A stretch of 14,140 nucleotides of DNA from an uncultured Eubacteriales bacterium (GTDB taxonomy: Bacteria; Bacillota; Clostridia; TANB77; CAG-508): the NCBI GenBank assembly GCA_905203305.1, contig CAJKVH010000020.1, positions 1 to 14,140 of the forward strand. Direction: 5' to 3'. Under the pieces are notes generated by a model. That model made no database searches and was not told the origin of the DNA. It worked only from the letters and a program-made list of their open reading frames with translations. Position 1 is the stretch's first letter. Each line of letters starts with the position of its first letter. Of this stretch, positions 1 to 7,429 are shown piece by piece. Both the position numbers and the translations under genes were made by a program.

Positions 1-6
1 GTTCTT

Positions 7-35
7 ATATTAACATCTTATTCGACTTTTGTCAA
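7..35 (-). promoter_or_regulatory. Probable sigma-A promoter reading out of the left edge
   Basis: On the minus strand a perfect -35 TTGACA (35..30) is followed after 17 bases by TAATAT (12..7), a fair -10. It lies downstream of ylmC and would drive a gene beyond the window edge. No gene start is visible in the remaining six bases. Confidence 0.5.
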
Positions 36-97
36 CACTTTTTTTCATTTTTTTTGATATTTTTTTCAATGGTATTTTCTTCCAGCTTTGTAACGCT

Positions 98-335
98 TTA
101 TATTTCAACTAAAATCAAATCTTCACCTATACATTTTATTTTATTCCACTCTATTATAATATCATTATTAGATGAAAAGAAGTTTAATAATTTACTATTT
201 CCACCCGGTACTATTATAGAAGTTATTGTTCCTGTTTCTAAATCTGCACATACGTCTTGCACGTACCCGAAGCCTTTTTCCATCTGTTATATTTATAACT
301 TCTTTTCTTCTAAAATCCATTCCTTTATCTTGCAT
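98..335 (-). pseudogene. ylmC: YlmC/YmxH family sporulation protein (PRC-barrel), interrupted by a +1 frameshift
   Basis: YlmC/YmxH proteins are small single-domain PRC-barrel proteins of endospore formers, usually about 80 residues and often next to sigG; their molecular role is poorly defined. The start is ATG at 335, seven bases after GGAGGAG. From there the frame reads MQDKGMDFRRKEVINITDGK, the family's N-terminus, and then breaks at CTTCGGGTAC. Dropping one base (the extra G at about 269 on the plus strand) gives LGYVQDVCADLETGTI and runs without a break to ILVEI and TAA, for a 78-residue protein, the normal length. The ATG inside the second half (near 283) has no ribosome binding site and is not the true start. 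The gene begins 50 bases after the sigG stop, so co-transcription is likely. The identification is strong; whether the insertion is real or a sequencing error cannot be told from the sequence. Confidence 0.85.
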
Positions 336-385
336 ATATGTACTCCTCCAGAATTATTATATTCTGAAGTCAAAAAAATGTTACA

Positions 386-1161
386 TTAATTATATAATCT
401 TTTTATATGGTTAATTGCGCTTTTTTCTAATCTAGAAACCTGAGCTTGTGATATTCCTATTTCATTTGCAACTTCCATTTGAGTTCTTCCCTCAAAAAAT
501 CTTCTTTTTACTATATCTCTTTCTTTATCTGTTAATTTATTCATTGCTTGAGATATTGTTAGCTTTTCTGTCCATAATTCATCCGTATTTTTCTTATCAC
601 TTACTTGGTCCATTACATATAAATTTTCTGTTCCATCATTACAAACAGGTTCTTGAAGTGATACTGGATCTTGAATTGCATCTAAGCTAAAGGCTATATC
701 CTCTTTTTTTACATCTAATTCTTTTGCAATTTCTTCTATTGTAGGTTCTCTTGAATGTTCCTTATTATATCTTTCTTTATATTGTATAACTTTATATGCT
801 AAGTCTCTTGTTGATCTACTTACCCTTATGCTATTATTATCTCTTAAATATCTTTTAAGTTCGCCGGATTATCATAGGAACTCCGGTATGTGCTGAATTG
901 TACATCTTGATTTATATCAAAATTATCTATTGCTTTAATAAGTCCTACACATCCGACTTGAAATAAATCATCTGCAGATTCTCCTCTTCCACGAAATCTT
1001 TGTATAACAGATAAAACGAGTCTTAAATTTCCGTTTATAAAAAGTCTTCTTGCTTCTTCATCTCCATTTTTTATTCTTTTTAATAATTCTTTTTTTTCTT
1101 CTGATGTTAGCACAGGTAACTTTGCAGTATTTACACCACTGATTTCTACCTTGTTAATCAC
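386..1161 (-). pseudogene. sigG: RNA polymerase sporulation sigma factor SigG, interrupted by two +1 insertions 19 bases apart
   Basis: SigG directs late gene expression in the forespore. The start is GTG at 1161, seven bases after AAAGGAGG. The N-terminal part carries the SigG-type leader (MINKVEISGVNTAKLPVLTS) and sigma region 2 (GNLRLVLSVIQRF, DDLFQVGCVGLIKAIDNFD, VQFSTY). After TAC the frame breaks. The family expects FSTYAVPMIIGELKRYLRD, and this is recovered only if one base is dropped at about 885/886 and another at about 866/867. The remainder (regions 3 and 4) then reads intact through SIRVSRSTRDLAYKV and the helix-turn-helix MEVANEIGISQAQVSRLEKS to the stop. The corrected length is 257 residues, close to the 260 of Bacillus subtilis SigG. 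As written, translation ends at residue 105 and no functional sigma factor is made. ylmC follows 50 bases downstream, a common Clostridia arrangement. Confidence 0.92.
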
Positions 1162-1197
1162 AAAATATCCTCCTTTTGTAAATTAAGTCTTTAAATC

Positions 1198-1226
1198 TAT
1201 TATTTACAAAAAAGTTTTTATTATAC
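1198..1226 (-). promoter_or_regulatory. Possible SigF/SigG-type promoter for sigG
   Basis: On the minus strand GTATA (1226..1222), 17 bases, then AATAATA (1204..1198). The known SigG pattern is roughly G(A/C/T)AT(A/G) and CAT(A/T)(A/C/T)TA, so the -35 fits and the -10 differs only in its first base. The implied 5' leader to the GTG is about 30 bases. Forespore sigma factors are known to transcribe sigG in Bacillus. In an AT-rich sequence such matches can be chance. Confidence 0.35.
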
Positions 1227-1231
1227 TTATA

Positions 1232-1260
1232 TTGATATTTATCTAAATTTACATTATAAT
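1232..1260 (+). promoter_or_regulatory. Near-consensus sigma-A promoter placing the start site at the ATG of the pseudouridine synthase
   Basis: TTGATA (1232-1237), exactly 17 bases, then consensus TATAAT (1255-1260). Transcription should begin about seven bases later, at about 1267, and the ATG is at 1268. No Shine-Dalgarno sequence lies before it. This points to a leaderless mRNA. Confidence 0.7.
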
Positions 1261-1267
1261 TATTTTT

Positions 1268-2131
1268 ATGAAAGAATTAATTGTTACAAAAAAATATAAT
1301 AATAAAAAATTGGATAAGTTTTTAAAAGATAATCTTCAAAATCTTTCTAATAATTTGTTTTATAAGACTTTAAGAAAAAAAGATATAAAAATAAACGGAA
1401 AAAGAGTCTCTGAAAATGTTACCGTTTTTGAAAATGATAAAATTCAAGTTTATATTTCAGATACTTTATTAGAAGGAAGTGTAAATTTAGACATTATATA
1501 TGAAGATAAAAATATTTTACTAATAAATAAACCAATTAATATAGAAGTTACTGGCAAAAATAGTTTAACAGACGTTGTTCACAGGTTGTATAAATCGCAA
1601 GAATTCTTACCTATGCCATGTCACAGATTAGATAGAAACACTTCTGGTTTAATACTTTTTGCTAAAAATCAAACTGCTTTAGATATTTTACTTGATAAAT
1701 TTAAACATCACGAAATCGAAAAACATTATTTAGCTCTTGTATATGGTGTGCCAAAAAAGAAATCCGAAAGACTTATATCTTATCTTTTCAAAGATAGTTC
1801 TAAATCTTTGGTTTATATTTCTGATGTTCCTAAAAAAGGTTATTTAAAAATTATAACTTCTTATTCTTTAATAGAAAGTATTAATAATACATCTCTTTTA
1901 GATGTAGAAATCGAAACAGGTAGAACTCATCAAATAAGAGCTCACCTTTCTTATATTGGACTTCCAATTATTGGAGACGGAAAATATGGAATAAATGAAA
2001 TTAATAAAAAATTTAAGGCAAAAACGCAAAAACTTGTTAGTTATAAATTAAAATTTAGCTTCATCAAAGATAGTGGCATTTTAAATTATCTAAATGGTAA
2101 GTCATTTGAAATTGATGCCAAATTAAAATAA
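1268..2131 (+). CDS. RluA-family 23S rRNA/tRNA pseudouridine synthase
   Basis: The enzyme isomerises specific uridines in structured RNA to pseudouridine. The 287-residue protein has the usual architecture: an N-terminal S4-like RNA-binding domain (about residues 15-62, with LDKFLKDNL and IKINGKRVSEN), then the catalytic domain. The signature motif HRLDRNTSGLILFAKN contains the catalytic aspartate at residue 122. Further family motifs are EKHYLALVYG and ETGRTHQIRAHLSYIGLPIIGD. The target site (RluC-, RluD- or other type) cannot be fixed from sequence. The gene stands alone, divergent from sigG, with a strong promoter so close that the mRNA is probably leaderless. It ends inside a hairpin shared with the opposing gene. 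The start ATG fits the domain boundary; no better upstream start exists. Confidence 0.92.
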   Translation: MKELIVTKKYNNKKLDKFLKDNLQNLSNNLFYKTLRKKDIKINGKRVSENVTVFENDKIQVYISDTLLEGSVNLDIIYEDKNILLINKPINIEVTGKNSLTDVVHRLYKSQEFLPMPCHRLDRNTSGLILFAKNQTALDILLDKFKHHEIEKHYLALVYGVPKKKSERLISYLFKDSSKSLVYISDVPKKGYLKIITSYSLIESINNTSLLDVEIETGRTHQIRAHLSYIGLPIIGDGKYGINEINKKFKAKTQKLVSYKLKFSFIKDSGILNYLNGKSFEIDAKLK

Positions 2132-2160
2132 GGTTTACTATTTAAAGTAAACCTTATTTT
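2125..2160. terminator. Bidirectional intrinsic terminator between converging genes
   Basis: Arms AAAATAAGGTTTACT (2125-2139) and its exact complement (2146-2160), loop of six, with T-rich tails on both strands. It overlaps the stop codons of both converging genes. Confidence 0.85.
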
Positions 2161-2839
2161 AATTTATTGTTGTACTTGTTTTCCCAGTTCCAACTACCGC
2201 TTCTTGCAAAGCTCTCCATGTATTACAGCCAACTATTCCATCTACACTAAGACCAACTCTTCTTTGATAGTTTCTAACAGCTTCTTGAGTTTTTGCCCCA
2301 AATATTCCATCTAAACCTCCTGTTGTATATCCTAAAGTGTTCAAATCATCTTGAGCAATAAGTACATAGGTGCTTATGCTTCCTCTTTTTATTAGAGGAA
2401 ATCCTCCACTTGAACATGCAGGTGTTCCAAACCTTTTATCCCAATGTACCCATGTAGGTGTTGAACTAATAGGTTCTACATAACTCCATACCCCTGATGA
2501 TCTTGCACTATTCCACAAAGCTCTTCTTCTAGTTTCAGATAATGTTTGCCCAACATCAAATGCAACTCCAGCATAATGTTGACTTTGGTTTCCATGACCT
2601 CCTTCGTAAGGTCTTTTAAATGCAAAACCTACAGGTATTGCTCCTCCCCATATATATCTTTGGCTGTTCCAGCTTTGCATAGTTCTTTTTGTTGTCCATA
2701 AAATATTTGATTTACTTGATCCTCTAAACTCTTTTACTGTTAAAGTTCTGTTTGTATTATATGGCATTGCATCTGTTTCGTTTCTAGTATATGTTTCCAT
2801 TCTATTTGTATCATTATTAAAAACTATTATTTTAGCCAT
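2159..2839 (-). CDS. Peptidase M15-like D,D-carboxypeptidase with C-terminal peptidoglycan-binding domain
   Basis: Probable cell-wall or spore-cortex peptidase of 226 residues. The middle contains the M15 (VanY/DacA-like) zinc-site pattern SQHYAGVAFDVG (S-x-H-x2-G-x-A-x-D) with H88 and D95, followed by E122 in YVEP and H132 in WVHWD, giving the expected His/Asp/His zinc ligands and catalytic Glu. Residues about 157-215 form a PG_binding_1 (peptidoglycan-binding) repeat, with DDLNTLGY, GLDGIFGAKTQEAVRNYQ and VDGIVGCNTWRALQ. The N-terminal 80 residues are less familiar. There is no signal peptide or membrane segment, which is odd for a wall enzyme; release on mother-cell lysis, a phage-type holin route or action inside a spore compartment would fit. 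The start is ATG with GAGGTG six bases upstream. Exact bond specificity (D,D- or L,D-) is inferred only from the family. Confidence 0.8.
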   Translation of the reverse strand: MAKIIVFNNDTNRMETYTRNETDAMPYNTNRTLTVKEFRGSSKSNILWTTKRTMQSWNSQRYIWGGAIPVGFAFKRPYEGGHGNQSQHYAGVAFDVGQTLSETRRRALWNSARSSGVWSYVEPISSTPTWVHWDKRFGTPACSSGGFPLIKRGSISTYVLIAQDDLNTLGYTTGGLDGIFGAKTQEAVRNYQRRVGLSVDGIVGCNTWRALQEAVVGTGKTSTTIN

Positions 2840-2865
2840 TTTTTCACCTCATAATTTTTTTATAT

Positions 2866-2895
2866 ATTATGAAGTAATTTATAATTATGTTACAA
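2866..2895 (-). promoter_or_regulatory. Weak candidate promoter for the M15-like gene
   Basis: TTGTAA (2895..2890), 18 bases, CATAAT (2871..2866) on the minus strand. The longer CATAATA also matches the SigG -10 pattern, but no good SigG -35 sits at the right distance. It overlaps the stop of the preceding gene. Confidence 0.3.
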
Positions 2896-3519
2896 TCATC
2901 TTATAAAATTAGTTTTATTTTCAGTTTCATTTTCTGGTTTTTCAATTCCTTTTTCTTTTCCTGCTTGTATGCATTTTAACATATATGCCATATTCATTCC
3001 TAAATTTCTCATTGTTTGCAATCCTTCTAAATCCCTTGCCGCTTCTTCTTTATTAGTTCCATGAATTTGATTCCAATATGAGCTTCCGATCACACACATA
3101 TTTGTCATTAATGCATATTTATTTAATTCATCAAATGCGGCACTTGCTCCACCTCTTCTGCAGCTTACGACTGATGCACATAATTTTCCTGAAAACATTT
3201 TTCCTCTTCCATAAAATGCTCTATCTAAAAATGATGAAATAGTACCTGATGCAGCTGCAAAATGTACAGGACTTCCAAATACGAATCCGTCTGTCTCTTC
3301 TACTTTATCTAAAAATTCATTTACTTTATCATTCATAAAACATCTATTATTATTTTTTAAACAATAATTGCATCCTATGCAACCTCCAATTGGTTTATTT
3401 CCAAGCCAAATAATTTCTGTTTTAATATTTTCTTTGTTTAGTGTTTTGGCAACTTCTTCTAATGCTAAATTAGTACAGCCATCTTTATGTGGCCCTCCAT
3501 TTATTAATAATACTTTCAT
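2896..3519 (-). CDS. Flavodoxin-like NADPH-dependent FMN reductase / iron-sulfur flavoprotein
   Basis: Redox protein of about 207 residues with a flavodoxin fold that binds FMN. The start is MKVLLINGGPHKDGCTNLAL, where the loop after the first strand holds the FMN phosphate. A cysteine cluster CIGCNYC plus C60 (C47, C50, C53, C60) matches the compact cluster motif of iron-sulfur flavoproteins. FGSPVHFAAASGTISSFLDR and VVSCRRGGASAAFDELNKY are further family segments. The reading frame extends upstream to 3600, but AGAAAGGATGG lies just before the ATG at 3519 and homology begins there. The gene starts 16 bases after the upp stop, so the two are probably co-transcribed. The physiological substrate is unknown; such proteins act on quinones, nitro-compounds or small redox partners. 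Confidence 0.85.
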   Translation of the reverse strand: MKVLLINGGPHKDGCTNLALEEVAKTLNKENIKTEIIWLGNKPIGGCIGCNYCLKNNNRCFMNDKVNEFLDKVEETDGFVFGSPVHFAAASGTISSFLDRAFYGRGKMFSGKLCASVVSCRRGGASAAFDELNKYALMTNMCVIGSSYWNQIHGTNKEEAARDLEGLQTMRNLGMNMAYMLKCIQAGKEKGIEKPENETENKTNFIR

Positions 3520-3535
3520 TATTAATCCATCCTTT

Positions 3536-4159
3536 CTATTTTGTTCCAAAAATTCTATCTCCCGCATCTCCAAGTCCAGGCAATATATATCCATTTTCAT
3601 TTAATTTTTCATCAACTTTAGCACAATATATTTGAACATCTGGATGTATTTTTTGCAAATTTTCGATTCCTTCTGGTGCTGCAATTATACATAAAAATTT
3701 TATATTTTTTGCCCCATCTTCTTTTAACATAGATATTGCATCTATTGCTGATCCTCCTGTTGCAAGCATTGGGTCTAATAATATCACATTCCTATTTTCT
3801 ATATCTTTTGGAACTTTATAATAATATTTTACTGGTTTTAGAGTTTTTTCATTCCTATATAATCCTATAACTCCAATTTTGGCATTGGGAATTAAATTTT
3901 CAATTCCAGATGTCATCCCCATTCCCGCTCTTAAAATTGGCACAAATGCATATTTATTTTCGTCTATTTTGTTAGTTGTTATTTTTTGTAATGGTGTTTC
4001 GATTTCACATTTTTCTAATTTTGCATCTCTCATTGCTTCATAGCAAAGTATTGTTGCAATTTCATTTGCAAGTTCTCTAAATTCTTTTGTTCCTGTATTT
4101 TTATCTCTTAATATTGATAGTTTATGTTCTATTAATGGATGTTTAACTTCTATTATCAT
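3536..4159 (-). CDS. upp: Uracil phosphoribosyltransferase
   Basis: Pyrimidine salvage enzyme that converts uracil and PRPP to UMP in the cytoplasm. The 207-residue protein has the family length and motifs: VPILRAGMGMTSGI, VKYYYKVP, the PRPP-binding loop ILLDPMLATGGSAIDAI (about residues 127-142) and the C-terminal uracil-binding segment GYILPGLGDAGDRIFGT. The frame is open back to 4225, but the start is set at ATG 4159 (MIIEVKHPLIEHKLS), which has AAAGGAAG upstream and matches the family N-terminus. A TATAAT at 4251..4246, just after the terminator of the CYTH gene, is a candidate -10 without a clear -35. The flavodoxin-like gene follows 16 bases later. Confidence 0.95.
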   Translation of the reverse strand: MIIEVKHPLIEHKLSILRDKNTGTKEFRELANEIATILCYEAMRDAKLEKCEIETPLQKITTNKIDENKYAFVPILRAGMGMTSGIENLIPNAKIGVIGLYRNEKTLKPVKYYYKVPKDIENRNVILLDPMLATGGSAIDAISMLKEDGAKNIKFLCIIAAPEGIENLQKIHPDVQIYCAKVDEKLNENGYILPGLGDAGDRIFGTK

Positions 4160-4252
4160 TTTACTTCTTCCTTTCTTTTTAGAAATTCTATAAAGAGTTA
4201 TATCATAATTTGTTTTTAAACGCAATGCCTATAAGCTAATACCATATTATAC

Positions 4253-4284
4253 AAAAAAACTAGGTAGTATTTAAACTTTCCTAG
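4253..4284 (-). terminator. Intrinsic terminator after the CYTH gene
   Basis: On the minus strand CTAGG...CCTAG arms (4284..4260) with inner pairing and a small bulge, followed by seven T. The hairpin overlaps the CYTH stop codon and ends the obg-CYTH transcript. Confidence 0.6.
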
Positions 4285-4859
4285 ATTTTTTTGTTAAAAC
4301 TTTTTTATTTAAATAATTCCATATTCTTTTGTTTATTACAAGTTGTTCTTTTCCTACTAATTCCATAATTTCATGTCTACTTTTAGTTGATAGTGCCCTA
4401 TTTGAAAATTCTTTATGTTCTACAGGCATTCCAAACCAACTTGGCAATTTAAAGTTTTCTGCTTGTTCTACACTTTTAAATTCAACTTCTGCTATTATTA
4501 AGCCTTTCATCCATCCGTCAAATATATCAACTTCTGCTTTTAAACCATCTTCAAGAGGTATTATACATCTATATTTCCCGTATTGCTCTACTTCCTCTAA
4601 ACGGTTTTAATTTATTATATTCTTCTTCTGTAATATTTTTTTCTAACTCACAAATTGAAAATTTTTCTTCTGTTTCTCCTCTTGCTTTTATTGTATGAGT
4701 AAATATCTTTTCTCCTGTATATATATTTATACTTCTTCTTACTCTAATAGAACATACCATATCTTTAAAAATATGTTTTTGTGTTATCTTATTTATACTT
4801 TTTATATTTTCTGGTAAGTATTTTATTAAAAATTTTCTTTCTATCTCTATTGGTAACAT
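4271..4859 (-). pseudogene. CYTH-domain (triphosphate tunnel metalloenzyme) protein, interrupted by a +1 frameshift
   Basis: CYTH proteins hydrolyse inorganic or organic triphosphates inside a beta-barrel tunnel. The signature EIERKFLIKYLPE is at the N-terminus of the ATG at 4859, which has AAAGGAGC upstream. The first frame runs through CSIRVRRS, FTHTIKARGETEEKF and EKNITEEEYNKLKP and then goes out of phase near 4598-4604. In the next frame it continues EEVEQYGKYRCIIPLEDG and WMKGLIIAEVEFKSVEQAE to TAA. Both halves belong to one family in the correct order. Dropping one base gives 195 residues, near the family length. The extra base is either the A in TTTAGAGG (protein KPFEEVE) or the G in CCG (protein KPLEEVE). 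The gene begins 13 bases after the obg stop and is its operon partner. The product as written would lack half of the tunnel. Confidence 0.85.
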
Positions 4860-4872
4860 TTTTTTGCTCCTT

Positions 4873-6144
4873 TTATTCATACCATTCAAATTCGTAATTC
4901 GATATTTTTACAATATCTCCTTCTTTTATTCCATTCTTTTTAAGCTCTGCTTCAACTCCAAGATTAAATAAATTCTTGTGTAAATAATACATTGATTCAT
5001 TATCATCTATATTTATTCTTCTAATTAATCTTTCAACAGCTTCACCTTTTACTTCGAATTCGTTTTGATTACGTATAACTTCAAATTCATCTTCTTTATT
5101 GTCTAATGTGTACACCATTTTTTCTTCCGTTTCATATAATTCTTCTTTTGGTAATGTTTTTAATGTTTTTGAAACATAATCTAGTAATTCTTTTACTCCC
5201 TCTCCTGTACTACTTGATATTTTAAATATTTCCATATTTTTTTCTTTTGCTAATTCTTTTAATTCTTCATATAGTTCTTCATTTACAATATCTGCTTTAC
5301 TTGCAACTATTATTTGTTTTCTTTCTGATAATTTTTCACTATATTTTTTTAGCTCTTCATTTATAATTCTAAAATCATCTTTTGGATTTCTTCCATCCAT
5401 TCCAGATACATCTATTACATGTAAAAGAAGTCTTGTTCTTTCTATGTGGCGCAAGAATTGTAAACCAAGTCCTACTCCATCACTTGCCCCTTCTATTATT
5501 CCTGGAATATCAGCTATTACAAAACTTGAACCATCTTTTGCTTTTACAACACCAAGGTTTGGCTCTAAAGTTGTAAATTGATAATTTGCAATTTTAGGTC
5601 TTGCATCTGTTACAGTACTTAAAAATGTTGATTTTCCTACATTTGGAAATCCAAGTAAGCCAACATCTGCAAGTAGTTTTAATTCCAATATAACTTCTTT
5701 TTCTTTTCCAGGCTCACCATCTTCTGAGAATCTTGGTACTTGTCTTGTTGGTGTTGCAAAGTGTTGGTTTCCTCTTCCACCTCTTCCACCTTTTAAAATG
5801 CACTCTGTTTGATCAGGATTTGATAAATCTGCTATTATTTTTCCAGTTTCCGCATCTTTTATAATTGTACCAATTGGAACACCTATATAAATATCACTTC
5901 CAGATTTTCCAGTACATCTTGCTCCACTTCCATTTTCTCCGTTTGTGGCTTTATATTTTTTATTGTACCTAAAGTCTATTAATGTATTTTTATCTTTATC
6001 TACTTTGAAATATACATCTCCACCTTTGCCGCCATCTCCGCCATCTGGGCCACCTGCAGCTACATATTTTTCTCTTCTAAATGATATTGCTCCATTTCCA
6101 CCATTTCCTGATTTTATTATTATTTTTGTGTAATCTGTAAACAT
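4873..6144 (-). CDS. obg: GTPase Obg (ribosome assembly / stress GTPase)
   Basis: Essential ribosome-associated GTPase that acts in 50S assembly and, in Bacillus, in sporulation and stress signalling. The 423-residue protein has all three domains: the glycine-rich Obg fold (about residues 1-158, with KSGNGGNGAISFRREK and GGDGGKGGDV), the G domain (G1 GFPNVGKST from 165, switch I YQFTTLEPNLG, G3 DIPG at 212-215) and a C-terminal OCT domain (about 350-423). The G4 motif reads SKAD (about 282-285) instead of the usual NKxD; Ser for Asn is a tolerated variant but worth noting. It starts ATG after AAAGGAG, from a promoter at 6186-6214, and is followed by the CYTH gene. The divergent neighbour is asd. 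Confidence 0.97.
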   Translation of the reverse strand: MFTDYTKIIIKSGNGGNGAISFRREKYVAAGGPDGGDGGKGGDVYFKVDKDKNTLIDFRYNKKYKATNGENGSGARCTGKSGSDIYIGVPIGTIIKDAETGKIIADLSNPDQTECILKGGRGGRGNQHFATPTRQVPRFSEDGEPGKEKEVILELKLLADVGLLGFPNVGKSTFLSTVTDARPKIANYQFTTLEPNLGVVKAKDGSSFVIADIPGIIEGASDGVGLGLQFLRHIERTRLLLHVIDVSGMDGRNPKDDFRIINEELKKYSEKLSERKQIIVASKADIVNEELYEELKELAKEKNMEIFKISSSTGEGVKELLDYVSKTLKTLPKEELYETEEKMVYTLDNKEDEFEVIRNQNEFEVKGEAVERLIRRINIDDNESMYYLHKNLFNLGVEAELKKNGIKEGDIVKISNYEFEWYE

Positions 6145-6185
6145 TATTTTCTCCTTTTATTAATATCTCTTTTAATATGTTCAAG

Positions 6186-6214
6186 ATTATAGCACAAAAT
6201 ACCTTAAATTGCAA
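6186..6214 (-). promoter_or_regulatory. Sigma-A promoter for obg
   Basis: Minus strand: TTGCAA (6214..6209), 17 bases, TATAAT (6191..6186), with an extended -10 TGC immediately before it. The leader to the obg ATG is about 35 bases. Confidence 0.65.
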
Positions 6215-6242
6215 ACTAGCTATGTTTTTCTTTATTTATTCA

Positions 6243-6272
6243 TTGACAAACCTTTATTTATTAACATATAAT
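6243..6272 (+). promoter_or_regulatory. Sigma-A promoter for asd
   Basis: Consensus TTGACA (6243-6248), 18 bases, consensus TATAAT (6267-6272). The leader to the asd ATG is about 36 bases; no riboswitch-like structure fits in it. Confidence 0.75.
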
Positions 6273-6314
6273 TATTAATATAAAATCACTTCATTTTGAA
6301 AGGAGTAAACAAAA

Positions 6315-7301
6315 ATGAAAAAGAATTATAAATTAGCCATTGTTGGCGCAACAGGTTTAGTTGGAAGAACTGCCTTAAAGATATTAGAAGAAAAAAACTT
6401 ACCTGATTTTGAATATAAACTATTTTGTTCAAAAAAATCAGCAGGTACAAAAATAAAATTTTTAGGAAAAGATTACATAGCAAATGAGTTAACTGAAAAT
6501 TCATTTGACGAAGGTTTTGATTTTGCTATTTTCTCTGCAGGTGGCGATACTTCAAAAAAATTCTCTCCAATAGCTGCAAGTAAAGGATGTATTGTTATTG
6601 ACAATAGTAGCGCATTTAGAATGGATAAAGATGTTCCTCTTGTTGTTCCTGAAGTTAACCCAGAAGATATTAAATTAAATCATGGAATTATAGCTAACCC
6701 AAATTGCTCTACAATTCAAGCTGTAGTTGCCTTAAAACCACTTGATGATAAATATAAAATTAAAAGAATTGTTTATTCAACATATCAAGCTGTTTCTGGA
6801 GCAGGAAAAAACGGATTAGAAGATTTACTAAATAAATCAACTGGTGATGATTTAAAAAAATTCCCATATCAAATATATAACAATTGCTTACCTCATATTG
6901 ATGTTTTTATGGATGATGGATATACAAAAGAAGAACATAAAATGGTTAATGAAACTAGAAAAATTCTAGGAAGACAAAATATAAAAATTACTGCAACAAC
7001 AGTTAGAGTTCCCGTAGAAAATTGTCATGGAGAATCAATTAATGTAGAATTTGAAAATGATTTTGATCTAGATGATGTAAAAAATCTTTTAAAAAATTCT
7101 CCTGGAATTATTCTTGCAGATGATCCTAAAAATAATGTTTATCCTCTTGCTTCAACTGCTAATGGAACAGATGAAGTTTATGTTGGAAGAATAAGACGCG
7201 ATTTTAGTCAAGAAAATACTTTAAATTTATGGTGTGTTGCAGATAATATTCGTAAAGGTGCTGCTGCCAATGCAATTCAAATAATGGAAAAAATGTTATA
7301 A
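6315..7301 (+). CDS. asd: Aspartate-semialdehyde dehydrogenase
   Basis: Reduces L-aspartyl phosphate to L-aspartate semialdehyde with NADPH, the branch point to lysine/diaminopimelate, threonine and methionine. The 328 residues have the family length. Visible motifs are the nucleotide-binding GATGLVGRTALKIL (from residue 11), the active site ANPNCSTIQ with catalytic C131, YQAVSGAGKNG, and TTVRVPVENCHGESINVEF with the substrate-binding arginine and catalytic H238. The start ATG follows GAAAGGAG by eight bases. It has its own consensus promoter and a terminator directly after the stop, so it is monocistronic; other lysine or threonine genes are not adjacent. Confidence 0.97.
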   Translation: MKKNYKLAIVGATGLVGRTALKILEEKNLPDFEYKLFCSKKSAGTKIKFLGKDYIANELTENSFDEGFDFAIFSAGGDTSKKFSPIAASKGCIVIDNSSAFRMDKDVPLVVPEVNPEDIKLNHGIIANPNCSTIQAVVALKPLDDKYKIKRIVYSTYQAVSGAGKNGLEDLLNKSTGDDLKKFPYQIYNNCLPHIDVFMDDGYTKEEHKMVNETRKILGRQNIKITATTVRVPVENCHGESINVEFENDFDLDDVKNLLKNSPGIILADDPKNNVYPLASTANGTDEVYVGRIRRDFSQENTLNLWCVADNIRKGAAANAIQIMEKML

Positions 7302-7307
7302 TATTTT

Positions 7308-7332
7308 AAGGCGGTTTTAATCGCCTTTTTTA
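7308..7332 (+). terminator. Intrinsic terminator after asd
   Basis: AAGGCG (7308-7313), loop of eight, CGCCTT (7322-7327), then a run of T. It lies six bases after the asd stop. Confidence 0.85.
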
Positions 7333-7429
7333 TGTAATATAATTGTAACATAAACGTCATATCCTTGTTACCCTTTTATATCTTTTTTGGGTTATAATAT
7401 ATTTTATAAAAAAGAAAGGACAATTTCTT

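Noticed and set aside
54..389. Plus-strand reading frame at the left end
   Set aside because: Antisense to ylmC, no ribosome binding site, low-complexity Ser/Ile/Phe composition.
861..890. Programmed ribosomal frameshifting in sigG
   Set aside because: Two shifts in the same direction only 19 bases apart without a slippery heptamer or stimulatory element; error or decay is simpler.
386..1161. Two separate small genes (386-613 and 844-1161)
   Set aside because: They are the two ends of one SigG protein; the reading between 614 and 870 in the third frame supplies the missing middle, and the second has no ribosome binding site.
4160..4225. Longer upp N-terminus starting at 4225
   Set aside because: The extra 22 residues are unlike the family, overlap the leader, and the ATG at 4159 has a proper ribosome binding site.
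4271..4889. Two adjacent genes in place of one CYTH gene
   Set aside because: Both halves belong to the same domain in the right order and join with one base removed; the upstream ATG at 4889 overlaps obg and lacks a binding site, so 4859 is used.
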